Below are positions 1-8,369 of a stretch of 64,000 bases of DNA, piece after piece. The DNA lies in NCBI GenBank assembly GCA_004292755.1, contig RDXE01000026.1, positions 1 through 64,000 on the forward strand. The letters are read 5' to 3'. The notes under the pieces were generated by a model that worked only from the letters and a program-made list of their open reading frames with translations, was not told the origin of the DNA and did no database searches. A program made the position numbers and the translations under genes. The DNA is from Alphaproteobacteria bacterium (GTDB taxonomy: Bacteria; Pseudomonadota; Alphaproteobacteria; Elsterales; Elsteraceae). Positions within the stretch are counted from its first letter, which is position 1, and each line of letters begins with the position of its first letter.

Positions 1-120
1 CGACAGCAGGTCTTCACCGTCGGCGATTGCCGACAGCAGGTCTTCACCGTCGGCGATTGCCGACAGCAGGTCTTCACCGTCGGCGATTGCCGACAGCAGA
101 TATTCACCGTCGGCGATTGC
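1..120. repeat. Tandem array of four 30-bp units
   Basis: Four head-to-tail 30-bp units begin at 1, 31, 61 and 91. The first three are identical and the fourth differs at two bases. The array probably continues left of the window. Each unit junction makes the inverted repeat GTCGGC-GATT-GCCGAC, so a transcript could fold three identical small hairpins. Thirty bases is ten codons: the plus frame that enters from the left reads RQQVFTVGDC four times, then WLVL and a TGA at 133-135. The array could therefore be the tail of an upstream gene or a noncoding repeat; I cannot decide. Confidence 0.9.
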
Positions 121-147
121 TGGCTGGTTCTGTGATGGGGTTCAGTC

Positions 148-609
148 ATGCGCAGTGTCGCACTTGTGATGGTGCTTGCCTTGGGGGCTTGCAGCCCGAT
201 TGTCGACCAGCGGGGCGCGCTGCTGGAGCCGGATCGCATTGAAGCTGTGCGGCCCGGCTTGCACACCCGCGCTGAGGTGCAAGCAATTCTGGGCACACCC
301 ACCAGCGTCAGCACGTTCGATCCCAACATCTGGTATTATGTTGGTCGGCGGACGGAGACGCTCGCGTGGTTTGCGCCCAAACCCACCGAGCAACAGGCCG
401 TGATGGTGCGCTTTGATGCCTCCGGCACTGTGACGGAAGTTGTGCGTCGCGGGCTGGAAGATAGTCAGCAAGTGGCAATGACCAGCCGGGAGACCCCGAC
501 GGCTGGCCACTCTCTTACATTCCTGGAACAGTTGTTCGGCAATGTCGGCCGCTTCACCCGCAACACACCGGGGCCAGCGCCGGGCACGCTGGGACGCGTG
601 CCGCGCTGA
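148..609 (+). CDS. bamE: BamE/OmlA-family outer-membrane assembly lipoprotein
   Basis: BamE is the small lipoprotein of the BAM complex that inserts beta-barrel proteins into the outer membrane. The 153-residue product has a short hydrophobic signal ending in a lipobox (LGAC, lipidated Cys15). A SmpA/OmlA domain follows, with the typical 'R..V..ILGTPT' helix, the 'WYYVGRR' strand and the 'MVRFDASGTV' strand. The C-terminal 40 residues are Pro/Gly-rich and not conserved. The ATG directly precedes a good signal peptide. A strong terminator follows, so it is probably transcribed alone or with genes to the left. Confidence 0.88.
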   Translation: MRSVALVMVLALGACSPIVDQRGALLEPDRIEAVRPGLHTRAEVQAILGTPTSVSTFDPNIWYYVGRRTETLAWFAPKPTEQQAVMVRFDASGTVTEVVRRGLEDSQQVAMTSRETPTAGHSLTFLEQLFGNVGRFTRNTPGPAPGTLGRVPR

Positions 610-657
610 GGTCAGACGCCCAACACTGATCCACACAGGCCCTACCGCTCAAACCAC

Positions 658-695
658 AACGGCGCATCGGTGATCCCATCCGATGCGCCGTTTTT
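658..695 (+). terminator. Rho-independent terminator after bamE
   Basis: A 13-bp perfect stem (AACGGCGCATCGG with its complement) closes a 9-nt loop and runs directly into a T-run (GTTTTTC). This is a textbook intrinsic terminator about 50 nt past the bamE stop. Confidence 0.9.
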
Positions 696-779
696 CGTTG
701 CGCGCACTGTCCCGCGAGCCTTGCGGTCGGCTGGCTCATGGGAGAGACAAGCGCATCTTCGTTACAATAGAGAGTTGAC

Positions 780-823
780 ATTCCAAATGGAATGTGTCGA
801 CACTGTCTTATTCCAATCGGAAT
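780..823. promoter_or_regulatory. Double palindromic operator upstream of the XRE regulator
   Basis: Two near-identical palindromes, ATTCCAAATGGAAT (780-793) and ATTCCAATCGGAAT (810-823), are exactly 30 bp apart, so they lie on the same DNA face about three helical turns apart. Between them is a perfect 10-bp palindrome, GTGTCGACAC (794-803). A TTGACA hexamer (775-780) abuts the first box and a TACAAT hexamer lies at 763-768. The next start codon is about 50 bp downstream. Autoregulation by the XRE protein encoded there is the simplest inference. Confidence 0.65.
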
Positions 824-873
824 GGCGGTGCGCACTCGGGGGGCACCGTGATACCCGCACCGGAGGCTGATCC

Positions 874-1401
874 ATGACGATGCCACATCTTAAGGTCCCG
901 CTACCTGTCTTCGCCGCCGAAGAAAAGGCGATTGAGGAAAAGCCTGTTCGTCGTCGTGGTCGTGGCCAGACCAGCGAGCCGGAGTCGGAGCGTAAGCGCC
1001 TGAAGAAGATCGATGCCCACGTGGGTGCGCGTATCAAACTGCGTCGGACTCTGCTGGGCCTAAGCCAGGAGGCGCTGGGCGAGAAGCTTGGACTTACTTT
1101 CCAACAGGTCCAAAAGTATGAGCGCGGCATGAACCGCGTGGGCGCATCGCGTCTGCACAAGGTTTCAGAAGTTCTCGACGTTCCGGTGTCCTTCTTTTTC
1201 GATGATTTGGCGGCAGACCTCCGCCGTAAGTCGATCCCGCTGTCGCCAACTGGTGGCGAGAACGACGCCGACTTGACCCGCCGGGAGATTTTGGAACTCG
1301 CCCGCGCATTCGACCGGATTGCCGATGACCGGGTGCGCAAGCGGATCGTTGAGCTGATTCGCAGCCTGTCGGCCTATGAGCTGCCAGAGTCCGCAAGCTA
1401 G
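874..1401 (+). CDS. XRE-family helix-turn-helix transcriptional regulator
   Basis: DNA-binding regulator of 175 residues. A basic, charged N-terminal extension of about 45 residues (RRRGRGQ) precedes a Cro/C1-type HTH at about residues 52-106, with helices around 'GLSQEALGEKLGLTFQQVQKYE'-like positions and the 'VSEVLDVPVSFFF' tail. The last 60 residues contain a helix 'ILELARAFDRIADDRVRKRI' that may mediate dimer contacts. The start is fixed by a GGAGG nine bases before the ATG. The organisation matches the small SinR-like regulators common in Rhodospirillales; the ligand, if any, is unknown. It probably binds the paired palindromes in its own leader. Confidence 0.88.
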   Translation: MTMPHLKVPLPVFAAEEKAIEEKPVRRRGRGQTSEPESERKRLKKIDAHVGARIKLRRTLLGLSQEALGEKLGLTFQQVQKYERGMNRVGASRLHKVSEVLDVPVSFFFDDLAADLRRKSIPLSPTGGENDADLTRREILELARAFDRIADDRVRKRIVELIRSLSAYELPESAS

Positions 1402-1418
1402 AGATCGGTGCGGTTGCT

Positions 1419-1440
1419 AGGGGGGTGAGCGCGCCCCCCT
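1419..1440 (+). terminator. G/C hairpin after the XRE gene
   Basis: AGGGGGG and CCCCCCT form a seven-base-pair stem around an 8-nt loop, 18 nt past the stop codon. No T-run follows, so it is a weak or Rho-assisted terminator at best. Confidence 0.45.
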
Positions 1441-1598
1441 GCCCGTCTGTAGGATGCGATTTTGGCCTCAGGGCGCCATGCCGAGCATGGACGGCGTACT
1501 TGAGAAAATATTGATGCAGCCTTGCTGTGAGCACTGCCACCAGCACGTGGCAGATGTGGTACACGGCGGTCGTGCTGCGAACAAACGGACGCAAAGCC

Positions 1599-2513
1599 AT
1601 GACTGATACACCGCAAGATCGGGCTTTGACGTGGGATGACCTTGAACTGCTCAATGCTATTTTGGAAACCGGTACCGCCACGGCTGCCGCCCAGCGGCTC
1701 GGGGTGGGACAACCCAAGGTCTCCCGCAATTTGGAACGGCTGGAGCGCGAGCTCAGCCTGAAGCTATTTGAGCGGCAGCCACGGGGTCTTGCACCGACCC
1801 CGGATATGGACGAGTTGCGCCGCGACCTATCCACCATGCAGGCCGTGGGGGATCGTGTCCGGGCACGCCTGCTGCGCATCCAGCCGTCATTATCTCAAGA
1901 ACCGCTAAAGGTGTCGGTGACCGATGGCTTTGGCAATTACTGGCTGGCCGCCCGCACCGACGACATCATGGCCCGATGTGGTGGCGTCAAGGTGGAGATC
2001 GAGGCTCGCGAGGGACCGGTCGATCTGAAGCGCCTGCAGGCTCTGCCGGGCTTGGCCGTCGGGTTTGAGCGACCAAATGATATTGATATCAGTTCGGTCC
2101 TGATGGGCATGGTCTCGTTCCGCATCCTGGCCTCGCGCCGGTTTGCAGAGGAGCATGGCATGCCATCCACGTGGGAGGAGGTCCCACGCTTTCCCCTTGT
2201 TGCGCAGACCACGCGCATCGGGGACGCCTACAGCCGATGGAATGAGGCCGTCCGCCGGGCGCAGGATGTGCGCATTCGGGCAGGCCTGACCAAGCCCCTG
2301 GTGGATTACATCAAGGCGGGCGCCGGGATCGGTTTCTTCCCTCGGTATCTGCCGAAATGGGAGCCGGATTTGGTGTCGGTTGCATTGCCGGATACCCCCA
2401 TGGGCGAGGTGTTCCTGATCTGGGCACGGCAATTTGATGCCTTGCCGAATTTGCGGGCCTTCCGCAATGCGTTGATTGAGGTGTTCCAGGAAGACATCCG
2501 TCGACCGGACTGA
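1599..2513 (+). CDS. LysR-family transcriptional regulator
   Basis: A 304-residue LysR-type regulator. The N-terminal winged HTH is clear ('LELLNAILETGTATAAAQRLGVGQPKVSR' region, then 'LERELSLKLFERQPRGLAPT'), followed by a type-2 periplasmic-binding-like effector domain. The ATG chosen gives the usual eight residues before the first helix; an upstream in-frame start would add 24 atypical residues. No divergent target gene sits next to it: the left neighbour is the XRE gene and the right neighbour, hppA, is convergent. The regulon is therefore not indicated by context. Confidence 0.85.
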   Translation: MTDTPQDRALTWDDLELLNAILETGTATAAAQRLGVGQPKVSRNLERLERELSLKLFERQPRGLAPTPDMDELRRDLSTMQAVGDRVRARLLRIQPSLSQEPLKVSVTDGFGNYWLAARTDDIMARCGGVKVEIEAREGPVDLKRLQALPGLAVGFERPNDIDISSVLMGMVSFRILASRRFAEEHGMPSTWEEVPRFPLVAQTTRIGDAYSRWNEAVRRAQDVRIRAGLTKPLVDYIKAGAGIGFFPRYLPKWEPDLVSVALPDTPMGEVFLIWARQFDALPNLRAFRNALIEVFQEDIRRPD

Positions 2514-2552
2514 TCCCTGAGCACTGATCACTGAGCGCAGCCCAAAACGACC

Positions 2553-2590
2553 AACGCCCCGGTGGAGATAACTCCGCCGGGGCGTTTTGT
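2553..2590. terminator. Bidirectional terminator between lysR and hppA
   Basis: A 15-nt arm (AACGCCCCGGTGGAG) pairs with its complement across an ATAA loop with one mismatch, followed on the plus strand by TTGTTGTT and on the minus strand by CGTTTTGG. It lies between two convergent genes and can serve both. Confidence 0.85.
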
Positions 2591-2606
2591 TGTTCTGGCT
2601 GCGGCC

Positions 2607-2632
2607 CCCCCTGGTGGAACACCACCAGGGGG
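2607..2632. terminator. Second hairpin downstream of hppA
   Basis: CCCCCTGGTGG and CCACCAGGGGG form an 11-bp perfect stem with an AACA tetraloop, 25 nt past the hppA stop on the minus strand. It lacks a T-run and may act as a 3'-end stabiliser or back-up terminator. Confidence 0.6.
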
Positions 2633-2657
2633 TGCGCAGACGAATGCACTCCAGCGG

Positions 2658-4742
2658 TTAGTGAGCGAGGATCGCCAACAGCAGGATCGCAACAATGTTG
2701 ATAATCTTGATCATCGGGTTGACCGCGGGACCCGCGGTGTCCTTGTACGGGTCACCCACGGTGTCGCCGGTCACCGCCGCCTTGTGCGCGTCGGAGCCCT
2801 TGCCGCCATGGTTGCCCTCTTCGATGTACTTCTTGGCGTTGTCCCAAGCGCCACCGCCCGAGGTCATGGAAATCGCAACGAACAGGCCGGTCACAATGGT
2901 GCCCAGCAGCATTGCGCCCATGGCCGCAAAGGCCTGAGCCTGACCGGCGATCATTGCCACCACCAGATAGAGCGCCACAGGGGCCAACACTGGCAGCAGC
3001 GACGGGATGATCATTTCCTTGATCGCAGCCTGGGTCAGCATGTCGACCGCGCGGCCATAGTCCGGCTTGGCGGTACCTTCCATGATGCCGGGGATTTCCT
3101 TGAACTGACGGCGGACTTCCACCACGACCGAGCCAGCCGCGCGGCCCACCGCAGTCATGCCCATGGCACCGAACAGGTAGGGCAGCAAGCCACCGATGAA
3201 CAGGCCAACCACCACATAGGGGTCCTGCAACTCAAACTTCACCGGCACATTCGGGAAGTAGTGCTTCAGGTCTTCCACATAGGCTGCAAACAGCACGAGA
3301 GACGCCAGACCAGCCGAGCCAATGGCATAGCCCTTGGTCACCGCCTTCGTGGTGTTGCCGACCGCGTCCAGCGCGTCGGTGGTGACGCGCACGTCCTTCG
3401 GCAGTTCGGCCATTTCGGCAATACCACCGGCGTTGTCCGTCACAGGACCGTAGGCGTCGAGCGCAACAATCATGCCGGCCAGCGCCAACATGGTGGTGGC
3501 GGCGATCGCGATGCCGAACACGCCAGCGATCAGATGGCCGGCGATGATGCCAGCGCAGATCACCAGCACCGGCAGCGCAGTCGATTCCATCGACACCGCC
3601 AACCCCTGGATCACGTTGGTGCCGTGACCAGTGGTGGACGACTGTGCAACCGAACGCACGGGGCGATACTCAGTCGAGGTGTAGTATTCCGTGATCCAGA
3701 CCAGCAGGCCTGTGACCGCCAGACCAATCAGGGAACAGATGAACAGACCAGTTGGCGTCACGATCCGGGTAATACCGCCAACCACCATCTCCATCTGCCC
3801 AGGCAGCATGGTGAAGGTAATCACGGCAATGAAGATCGCCGCGAACACAGCCGAGACAATCAGGCCCTTATACAGTGCCTTCATGATGTTGTTGTCGGCG
3901 CTGAGCTTCACGAAGAACGTGCCAATCACCGAGGCACCGATGCACACCGCGCAGATCACCAGCGGGTAGAGCATCAGCGCGGTCATCGTCGCACCGGTGA
4001 AGAAGATCGCCGCCAGCAGCATGGTTGCCACCACGGTGACCGCATAGGTCTCGAACAAGTCGGCCGCCATACCGGCGCAGTCGCCGACGTTGTCGCCGAC
4101 ATTGTCTGCGATCACGGCCGGGTTGCGGGGATCATCTTCGGGGATGCCCGCTTCGACCTTGCCCACCAAGTCGGCACCGACGTCGGCGCCCTTGGTGAAG
4201 ATGCCGCCGCCAAGACGGGCAAAGATGGAGATCAAGGAGGCGCCGAATGACAGCGCAACCAAGCCTTCCACCACCCGACGGGTCGGATATCCGAGGCCCA
4301 GCAGGCCGAAGTAATAGATGGCGACGCCCAGGAGGCCGAGGCCAACCACAAGCAGACCCGTGATCGCACCAGCCTTAAAGGCGACGTCCAGTGCTGGGAC
4401 CAGGCCGTTGCGCGCTGCTTCCGCAGTCCGCACGTTGGCGCGCACCGACACGTTCATGCCGACATAGCCAGCAAGGCCCGACAGCACTGCACCGATCGCA
4501 AAGCCGATGGCGACGTGAATGCCAAGGGTCAACGCCAGCAGCACAAACAGCGCGACACCGACGATCCCAATGGTCTTGTACTGACGGTTCAGATAGGCCT
4601 GTGCGCCTTCCTGCACCGCAGCGGCGATTTCTTGCATCCGCGCATTGCCCGCGGGTTGCGCCAGCACCTGCTTGCCCGCATACGCGCCATAGGCGATCGC
4701 AAGCGCGCCGCAAGCCAGCACCAAAATCTCGAGGCCGGTCAT
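2658..4742 (-). CDS. hppA: K+-independent proton-translocating membrane pyrophosphatase
   Basis: Hydrolyses cytoplasmic pyrophosphate and pumps protons across the inner membrane. The 694-residue product has the multi-TM layout of the family (about 16 segments). It carries the PPi-binding stretch with '[13 protein letters not shown]', '[19 protein letters not shown]' and '[11 protein letters not shown]', and the C-terminal 'DNAKKYIE' and '[13 protein letters not shown]' motifs. The GNTTK signature, with Lys rather than Ala after GNTT, marks the K+-insensitive class. I chose the ATG reading MTGLEIL, with GGAGGA 12 nt upstream; a TTG eight codons earlier is possible. In Rhodospirillales this gene often lies near thiL and bamE; here bamE is close and thiL is 16 kb away. 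Confidence 0.97.
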   Translation of the reverse strand: MTGLEILVLACGALAIAYGAYAGKQVLAQPAGNARMQEIAAAVQEGAQAYLNRQYKTIGIVGVALFVLLALTLGIHVAIGFAIGAVLSGLAGYVGMNVSVRANVRTAEAARNGLVPALDVAFKAGAITGLLVVGLGLLGVAIYYFGLLGLGYPTRRVVEGLVALSFGASLISIFARLGGGIFTKGADVGADLVGKVEAGIPEDDPRNPAVIADNVGDNVGDCAGMAADLFETYAVTVVATMLLAAIFFTGATMTALMLYPLVICAVCIGASVIGTFFVKLSADNNIMKALYKGLIVSAVFAAIFIAVITFTMLPGQMEMVVGGITRIVTPTGLFICSLIGLAVTGLLVWITEYYTSTEYRPVRSVAQSSTTGHGTNVIQGLAVSMESTALPVLVICAGIIAGHLIAGVFGIAIAATTMLALAGMIVALDAYGPVTDNAGGIAEMAELPKDVRVTTDALDAVGNTTKAVTKGYAIGSAGLASLVLFAAYVEDLKHYFPNVPVKFELQDPYVVVGLFIGGLLPYLFGAMGMTAVGRAAGSVVVEVRRQFKEIPGIMEGTAKPDYGRAVDMLTQAAIKEMIIPSLLPVLAPVALYLVVAMIAGQAQAFAAMGAMLLGTIVTGLFVAISMTSGGGAWDNAKKYIEEGNHGGKGSDAHKAAVTGDTVGDPYKDTAGPAVNPMIKIINIVAILLLAILAH

Positions 4743-4834
4743 TGGACGTTTGTCCTCCAGGATCAATCCGGGCGGTTTGGCCGCTCCGGTTCATGGTTCG
4801 CCGTCAACCGAACATCTCGGTCGGCCAACGGGTA

Positions 4835-4854
4835 CGCGGCAGTGGACTGCCGCG
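4835..4854. promoter_or_regulatory. 20-bp palindrome upstream of hppA
   Basis: CGCGGCAGTGGACTGCCGCG consists of two perfect 9-bp arms around a GG centre. It lies between the MFS transporter stop and the hppA start, both on the minus strand. It could be an operator for hppA or a 3' hairpin for the MFS transcript; the 2-bp centre favours a protein-binding palindrome over a stable RNA loop. Confidence 0.5.
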
Positions 4855-4921
4855 GGCGGCGGGAGAATGCCCCAGCGCCAGACTGCCGTGCAACGCCCCA
4901 AACCAACGATTGCGGCTAGGA

Positions 4922-6100
4922 TCAGGCGGTCTGCCGTGTTGCGCCGAAATGCCGCAGCCAGACCAGAATGGCTCCAATGACCAACAACAACGGCACCATG
5001 CCGACATTGACCACCGTCCAGCCGTAGGAGGCTTGCAAAACGCCCGCCAGAAACGATGCCGCTGTGGAGGAGCCGAACACCACGAACTCATTCAGCGCCT
5101 GCACCTTCGCCCGCTCCTCCGGTCGATGGGTCTCAACCAACAGGGTGGTCGCGCCGATGAACGCAAAGTTCCAGCCAATCCCTAGCAGCACCAATCCGGC
5201 CCAGAAGTGCCAGACCGACAGACCAGTCAAGTTGGTCACCACCGAGGCCAGCAGCAACACAACACCCGTGGTCATGATCGTCTGCACGCCAAACCGGCGG
5301 ATCAGATCACCAGTGAAGAAGCTGGGCGCAAACATACCCAGCACGTGCCACTGGATCACGAAGGCGCTGTCGTTGAACGACAGTCCGCACCCAACCACGG
5401 CCAGCGGCGTGGCGGTCATCACCAGAGTCATCACCGCGTAGCCAATGGCCGCACCCAGCACCGCGGTGATCAGCTTTGGCTGGCGGATCAACTCACCCAG
5501 CGGTCGCCCAGCGGTGAAGGAGGCGCGCGGCGGCTTCGGCAACGACAGGCGGCTCAGCAGCACGGCATTCAGGATGGAGACAAAGCCGAGTGCGACATAG
5601 GCCCCAGCAAAGGTGTAGGGCAGCAGCAGATCACGGGTCGCCTTCGCCAATTCCGGCGCCAGCAAAGCCGCACCAACACCGCCTGCAAGTACCCAGGAGA
5701 TCGCCCGTGGCCGGAAGCTTTCCTCCGCCACCTCGGCAGCAGCGAAGCGATAATACTGCGCCACACCATTGGCGCAGCCGAACAGGAACCCGCCAAAGCA
5801 GAACAGGGGGAAGTTGCCATACACCAGTGCCAGCGCCGACACCCAGGCCCCGATCAATTGCGCGGCAGCCCCGGCGATGAACACCGGGCGCCGCCCAATT
5901 CGGGCCATCAGGAACGAGGCGGGAATCGTCACCGCCATCATGCCGAGGAACTGCAGCGACAGCGCCAGGGTGGCCAGGGCTGGCGATGGCGCAATCACCT
6001 GACCCGCCAGCGCAGAGACCGTGACGATGGTCAATTGCCCGGTCATACCAAGCGATTGACCAACAGCGAGGGTGAGGGCTTGAACGCGATCTGGTTTCAT
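4922..6100 (-). CDS. Major facilitator superfamily transporter
   Basis: A 392-residue inner-membrane secondary transporter with about 12 hydrophobic segments and the MFS loop motif 'ARIGRRPVF' between TM2 and TM3. A central hydrophilic loop ('PKPPRASFTAGRPLGEL') separates the two six-helix bundles. The ATG before 'MKPDRVQALTLAVG' is preferred because the upstream in-frame codons are polar and unlike a transporter N-terminus. It lies 85 bp downstream of the DsbA-like gene on the same strand. The substrate cannot be inferred; similar proteins are annotated as drug or metabolite exporters. Confidence 0.88.
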   Translation of the reverse strand: MKPDRVQALTLAVGQSLGMTGQLTIVTVSALAGQVIAPSPALATLALSLQFLGMMAVTIPASFLMARIGRRPVFIAGAAAQLIGAWVSALALVYGNFPLFCFGGFLFGCANGVAQYYRFAAAEVAEESFRPRAISWVLAGGVGAALLAPELAKATRDLLLPYTFAGAYVALGFVSILNAVLLSRLSLPKPPRASFTAGRPLGELIRQPKLITAVLGAAIGYAVMTLVMTATPLAVVGCGLSFNDSAFVIQWHVLGMFAPSFFTGDLIRRFGVQTIMTTGVVLLLASVVTNLTGLSVWHFWAGLVLLGIGWNFAFIGATTLLVETHRPEERAKVQALNEFVVFGSSTAASFLAGVLQASYGWTVVNVGMVPLLLVIGAILVWLRHFGATRQTA

Positions 6101-6122
6101 CCGGCATCCGTACCGCAGCCGT

Positions 6123-6140
6123 GGGCATTGCCCAATGCCC
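6123..6140. promoter_or_regulatory. 18-bp palindrome upstream of the MFS gene
   Basis: GGGCATTGCCCAATGCCC has 8-bp perfect arms around CC, 23 bp upstream of the MFS start codon in the gap after the DsbA-like gene. It is a candidate operator, or a weak hairpin separating the two genes. Confidence 0.45.
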
Positions 6141-6185
6141 GCACGCGCAACGGTGCAATGCATCCGCGCCGGAGGTGATGACCGA

Positions 6186-6965
6186 TCAGCGCTGGCGGGC
6201 AGCCGCCACTGCAGCACCCAGGGTTGCTGCGTCGACGGCACCGGGTATCAGCCGACTGCCAACGACAAAGGCTGGCGTGCCGCGCAGGTCAAGCGCGCGT
6301 CCCACCTCTAGCGATCGGCGAAGCACGGCATCAACGGCTGGGGACGCCATATCCCGGCGCAAACGCGCTTCATCCAGGCCTGCGCTGCGTGCCTGACGAA
6401 ACACCTCGGCCTCGGTCAAGCCACCGGGCACCGCCATCAGCGCCTTGTGCAGTTCCCCCTGCCGATTCTGCTGGCGCGCAGCAATCACAGCGCGCGCTGC
6501 CACGACGCTGTCAGGACCCAGAATCGGGAACTGCTTGTGAACCAACCGAACCCGACCATCGGCGCGCACGGCTTGATCCAAGCTGGCCTGAGCCTGCTTG
6601 CAATAGGGGCAGCGATAATCGAAGAACTCTACAATGGTCACGTCGCCCGCCGGGTTTCCGGTGACCAGATCATCTGCGTCCTGCTCCAATTGCGGTCGCA
6701 GCCGGGCAAGGGCTTCACTTTGGCGCGTCTGGGCCTGGACCTGTTCCCGCGTCTCCAGCGCTTGCAAGGCCTCCAGCACCAGTTCCGGCTGCTCGCGCAG
6801 CAGGTCGATGATCACCTCTCGTATCAGCGCGCGCTGATCCGGTGCTGCGGGAGGCGGCGTCTCGGCTGCTATCGGGAGCGGAGCCATCAATGCCAGCACA
6901 AAGCTGAGCACCAGGACGGTTCGAGACGGCGCACCACCACGGCGGTCCTTGTTGGAACGGATCAT
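6186..6965 (-). CDS. DsbA-family periplasmic thiol:disulfide oxidoreductase
   Basis: A 259-residue exported protein with a hydrophobic signal segment (about residues 16-34, ending near 'PIAAE'). A helical, glutamine-rich linker is followed by a thioredoxin-fold DsbA domain with active-site CPYC at about 119-122 and the cis-Pro loop 'LRGTPAFVVG'. The helical N-terminal region before the fold is like the Com1/ScsC-type DsbA proteins that oxidise or isomerise disulfides. Its ATG overlaps the stop of the upstream M48 protease gene (ATGA), so the two are translationally coupled, suggesting joint envelope protein quality control. Confidence 0.9.
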   Translation of the reverse strand: MIRSNKDRRGGAPSRTVLVLSFVLALMAPLPIAAETPPPAAPDQRALIREVIIDLLREQPELVLEALQALETREQVQAQTRQSEALARLRPQLEQDADDLVTGNPAGDVTIVEFFDYRCPYCKQAQASLDQAVRADGRVRLVHKQFPILGPDSVVAARAVIAARQQNRQGELHKALMAVPGGLTEAEVFRQARSAGLDEARLRRDMASPAVDAVLRRSLEVGRALDLRGTPAFVVGSRLIPGAVDAATLGAAVAAARQR

Positions 6966-8356
6966 CGACCGAGTTGCTCCCTCATCGACAGGGCGAAGGT
7001 TTCGACATCCTGGGCGCGCAACCACCCGGGGCTGCCATTGGGCAGCAGGCGCATGGCGCGGCGGGCATGCTCCAGCGCCTCGCCAACCCGTCCTTCCAGA
7101 ATGGCTTGCTCAGCCAAGGCCTGCGCCGTCAACCCCTGCTGACCATCGCGACCATAGGCGATTGCCGACAGGCGCCACAGCCGCGCCGTGCGCGCCTCGG
7201 TCCGTCGCGCCTCGGTCAACAGGGTTTGCGCCTCGCGCAGCAAGCGTGGATCGTTCAGTTCCAACAGCGCCTGGGCCAGATCGATCCGAAACAGATCGGC
7301 CTCGGGCAGCAGTTGAAGCGCGCGCCGCAGCGAGGGCAGCGCCTCCAGCACCCGTCCATGCTCAAACAAAATCTGGCCACGCAGTTCATGAAAGAACGGG
7401 TCCTGGGGATAGTCCGCCAGAAGTTGGTCTATCGCTGCCAGTCCATTGGGCAGATCTGAGGCGCGGTGATAGGCGATGGCGCGGGCGTAGCGCGCTTCTT
7501 GACTGGTGTCAGTCGCTGGGAAGCGCTGCAGGGTGGCGCCGGGCTGGTCTAGAAAGGCTTGCAGCTTTGCCCGCATGCGGCGATGTGCCGCCAGCCAGTC
7601 GGGCGGCACAGACATGGAGGCGTAGCGCGAGCGCTGCACGTGGGCACGGATGGAATCTACCCGCTCGCGCGACAGCGGGTGGGTCCGAACATAGGGATCC
7701 TGGCGTGCGCCAGACAGAAACTCTTGGTTGGCCAGCAGCTCCATAAACTCCAGCAGCCCACGGCTGGACAGTCCGGCACTGTCCAGAAAGCTCAGGGCTG
7801 CTTGATCGGCCTGACTTTCCTGGGACCGCGTGAAACTGAGCAATTGGTTCAAGCCGATGTCGCCAGTGCCGCGGGTTCCGCCCGGTGACGGTGTGCCGCG
7901 CATCCCAGGAACAGGCTCACGGGATTGGCTGGACTGGGCCATCGCAATCGCGGCGATTCCAAGCACGCTGGTCAACAGCGAGATCAGCGCCGCCTGCCCA
8001 ACGGCATCATTCAGGCGCGCCAGATGGCCGCCTGCAATGTGGCCGATTTCGTGGGCGAACACCCCAATCACCTGACCCGGATGGGTCGTGCGCAGCAGCA
8101 AGCCTGTGTTCACAAACAGGTTTTGCCCACCCGCGACAAAGGCGTTGAGTGCCCGGTCGTTGACAACGATGATGCGCACCGCCTGGGGGTCCAGGGCCGC
8201 GACGCGGAACAGCGGCTCGGCATAGACCCTCAAGGTCCGCTCGATCTCGGTGTCGCGCACAGTCGGGATCGGCCTGGATTGGGCAGTTGCGACACCACTT
8301 GGTGTGGTTGCCGCCATCACTCCAGCGAGACACGCGGCGATGGTGCGTCGGAGCAA
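6962..8356 (-). CDS. M48-family metalloprotease with TPR repeats (BepA-like)
   Basis: A 464-residue periplasmic zinc protease. It has a signal peptide (cleavage near 'ATAQS'), an M48 domain with HEIGH at residues 102-106 and the third zinc ligand in 'SQESQADQAALSFLD'. The C-terminal half is made of TPR-like helices ('ALPSLRRALQLLPEADLFRIDLA'-type repeats). This is the BepA/YfgC layout, a protease and chaperone for outer-membrane beta-barrel assembly factors. The start is a TTG preceded by GGGAGA at good spacing and followed immediately by the signal peptide. It is coupled downstream to the DsbA-like gene. Confidence 0.9.
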   Translation of the reverse strand: MLRRTIAACLAGVMAATTPSGVATAQSRPIPTVRDTEIERTLRVYAEPLFRVAALDPQAVRIIVVNDRALNAFVAGGQNLFVNTGLLLRTTHPGQVIGVFAHEIGHIAGGHLARLNDAVGQAALISLLTSVLGIAAIAMAQSSQSREPVPGMRGTPSPGGTRGTGDIGLNQLLSFTRSQESQADQAALSFLDSAGLSSRGLLEFMELLANQEFLSGARQDPYVRTHPLSRERVDSIRAHVQRSRYASMSVPPDWLAAHRRMRAKLQAFLDQPGATLQRFPATDTSQEARYARAIAYHRASDLPNGLAAIDQLLADYPQDPFFHELRGQILFEHGRVLEALPSLRRALQLLPEADLFRIDLAQALLELNDPRLLREAQTLLTEARRTEARTARLWRLSAIAYGRDGQQGLTAQALAEQAILEGRVGEALEHARRAMRLLPNGSPGWLRAQDVETFALSMREQLGR

Positions 8357-8369
8357 GGAAGGTCTCCCG

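Noticed and set aside
1-120. CRISPR array
   Set aside because: The 30-bp units are contiguous with no spacers and no cas genes are present.
27-242. A 71-codon frame through the tandem repeat and into bamE
   Set aside because: It overlaps bamE out of frame and consists of the translated repeat; no ribosome-binding site.
2562-4250. A 562-codon plus-strand open frame over hppA
   Set aside because: It is antisense to a perfect membrane pyrophosphatase and its product is His/Gln/Arg-rich low-complexity sequence typical of a GC-rich shadow frame.
5207-6178. A 323-codon plus-strand frame over the MFS transporter
   Set aside because: Antisense shadow with no domain and no ribosome-binding site; the minus-strand transporter explains the region.
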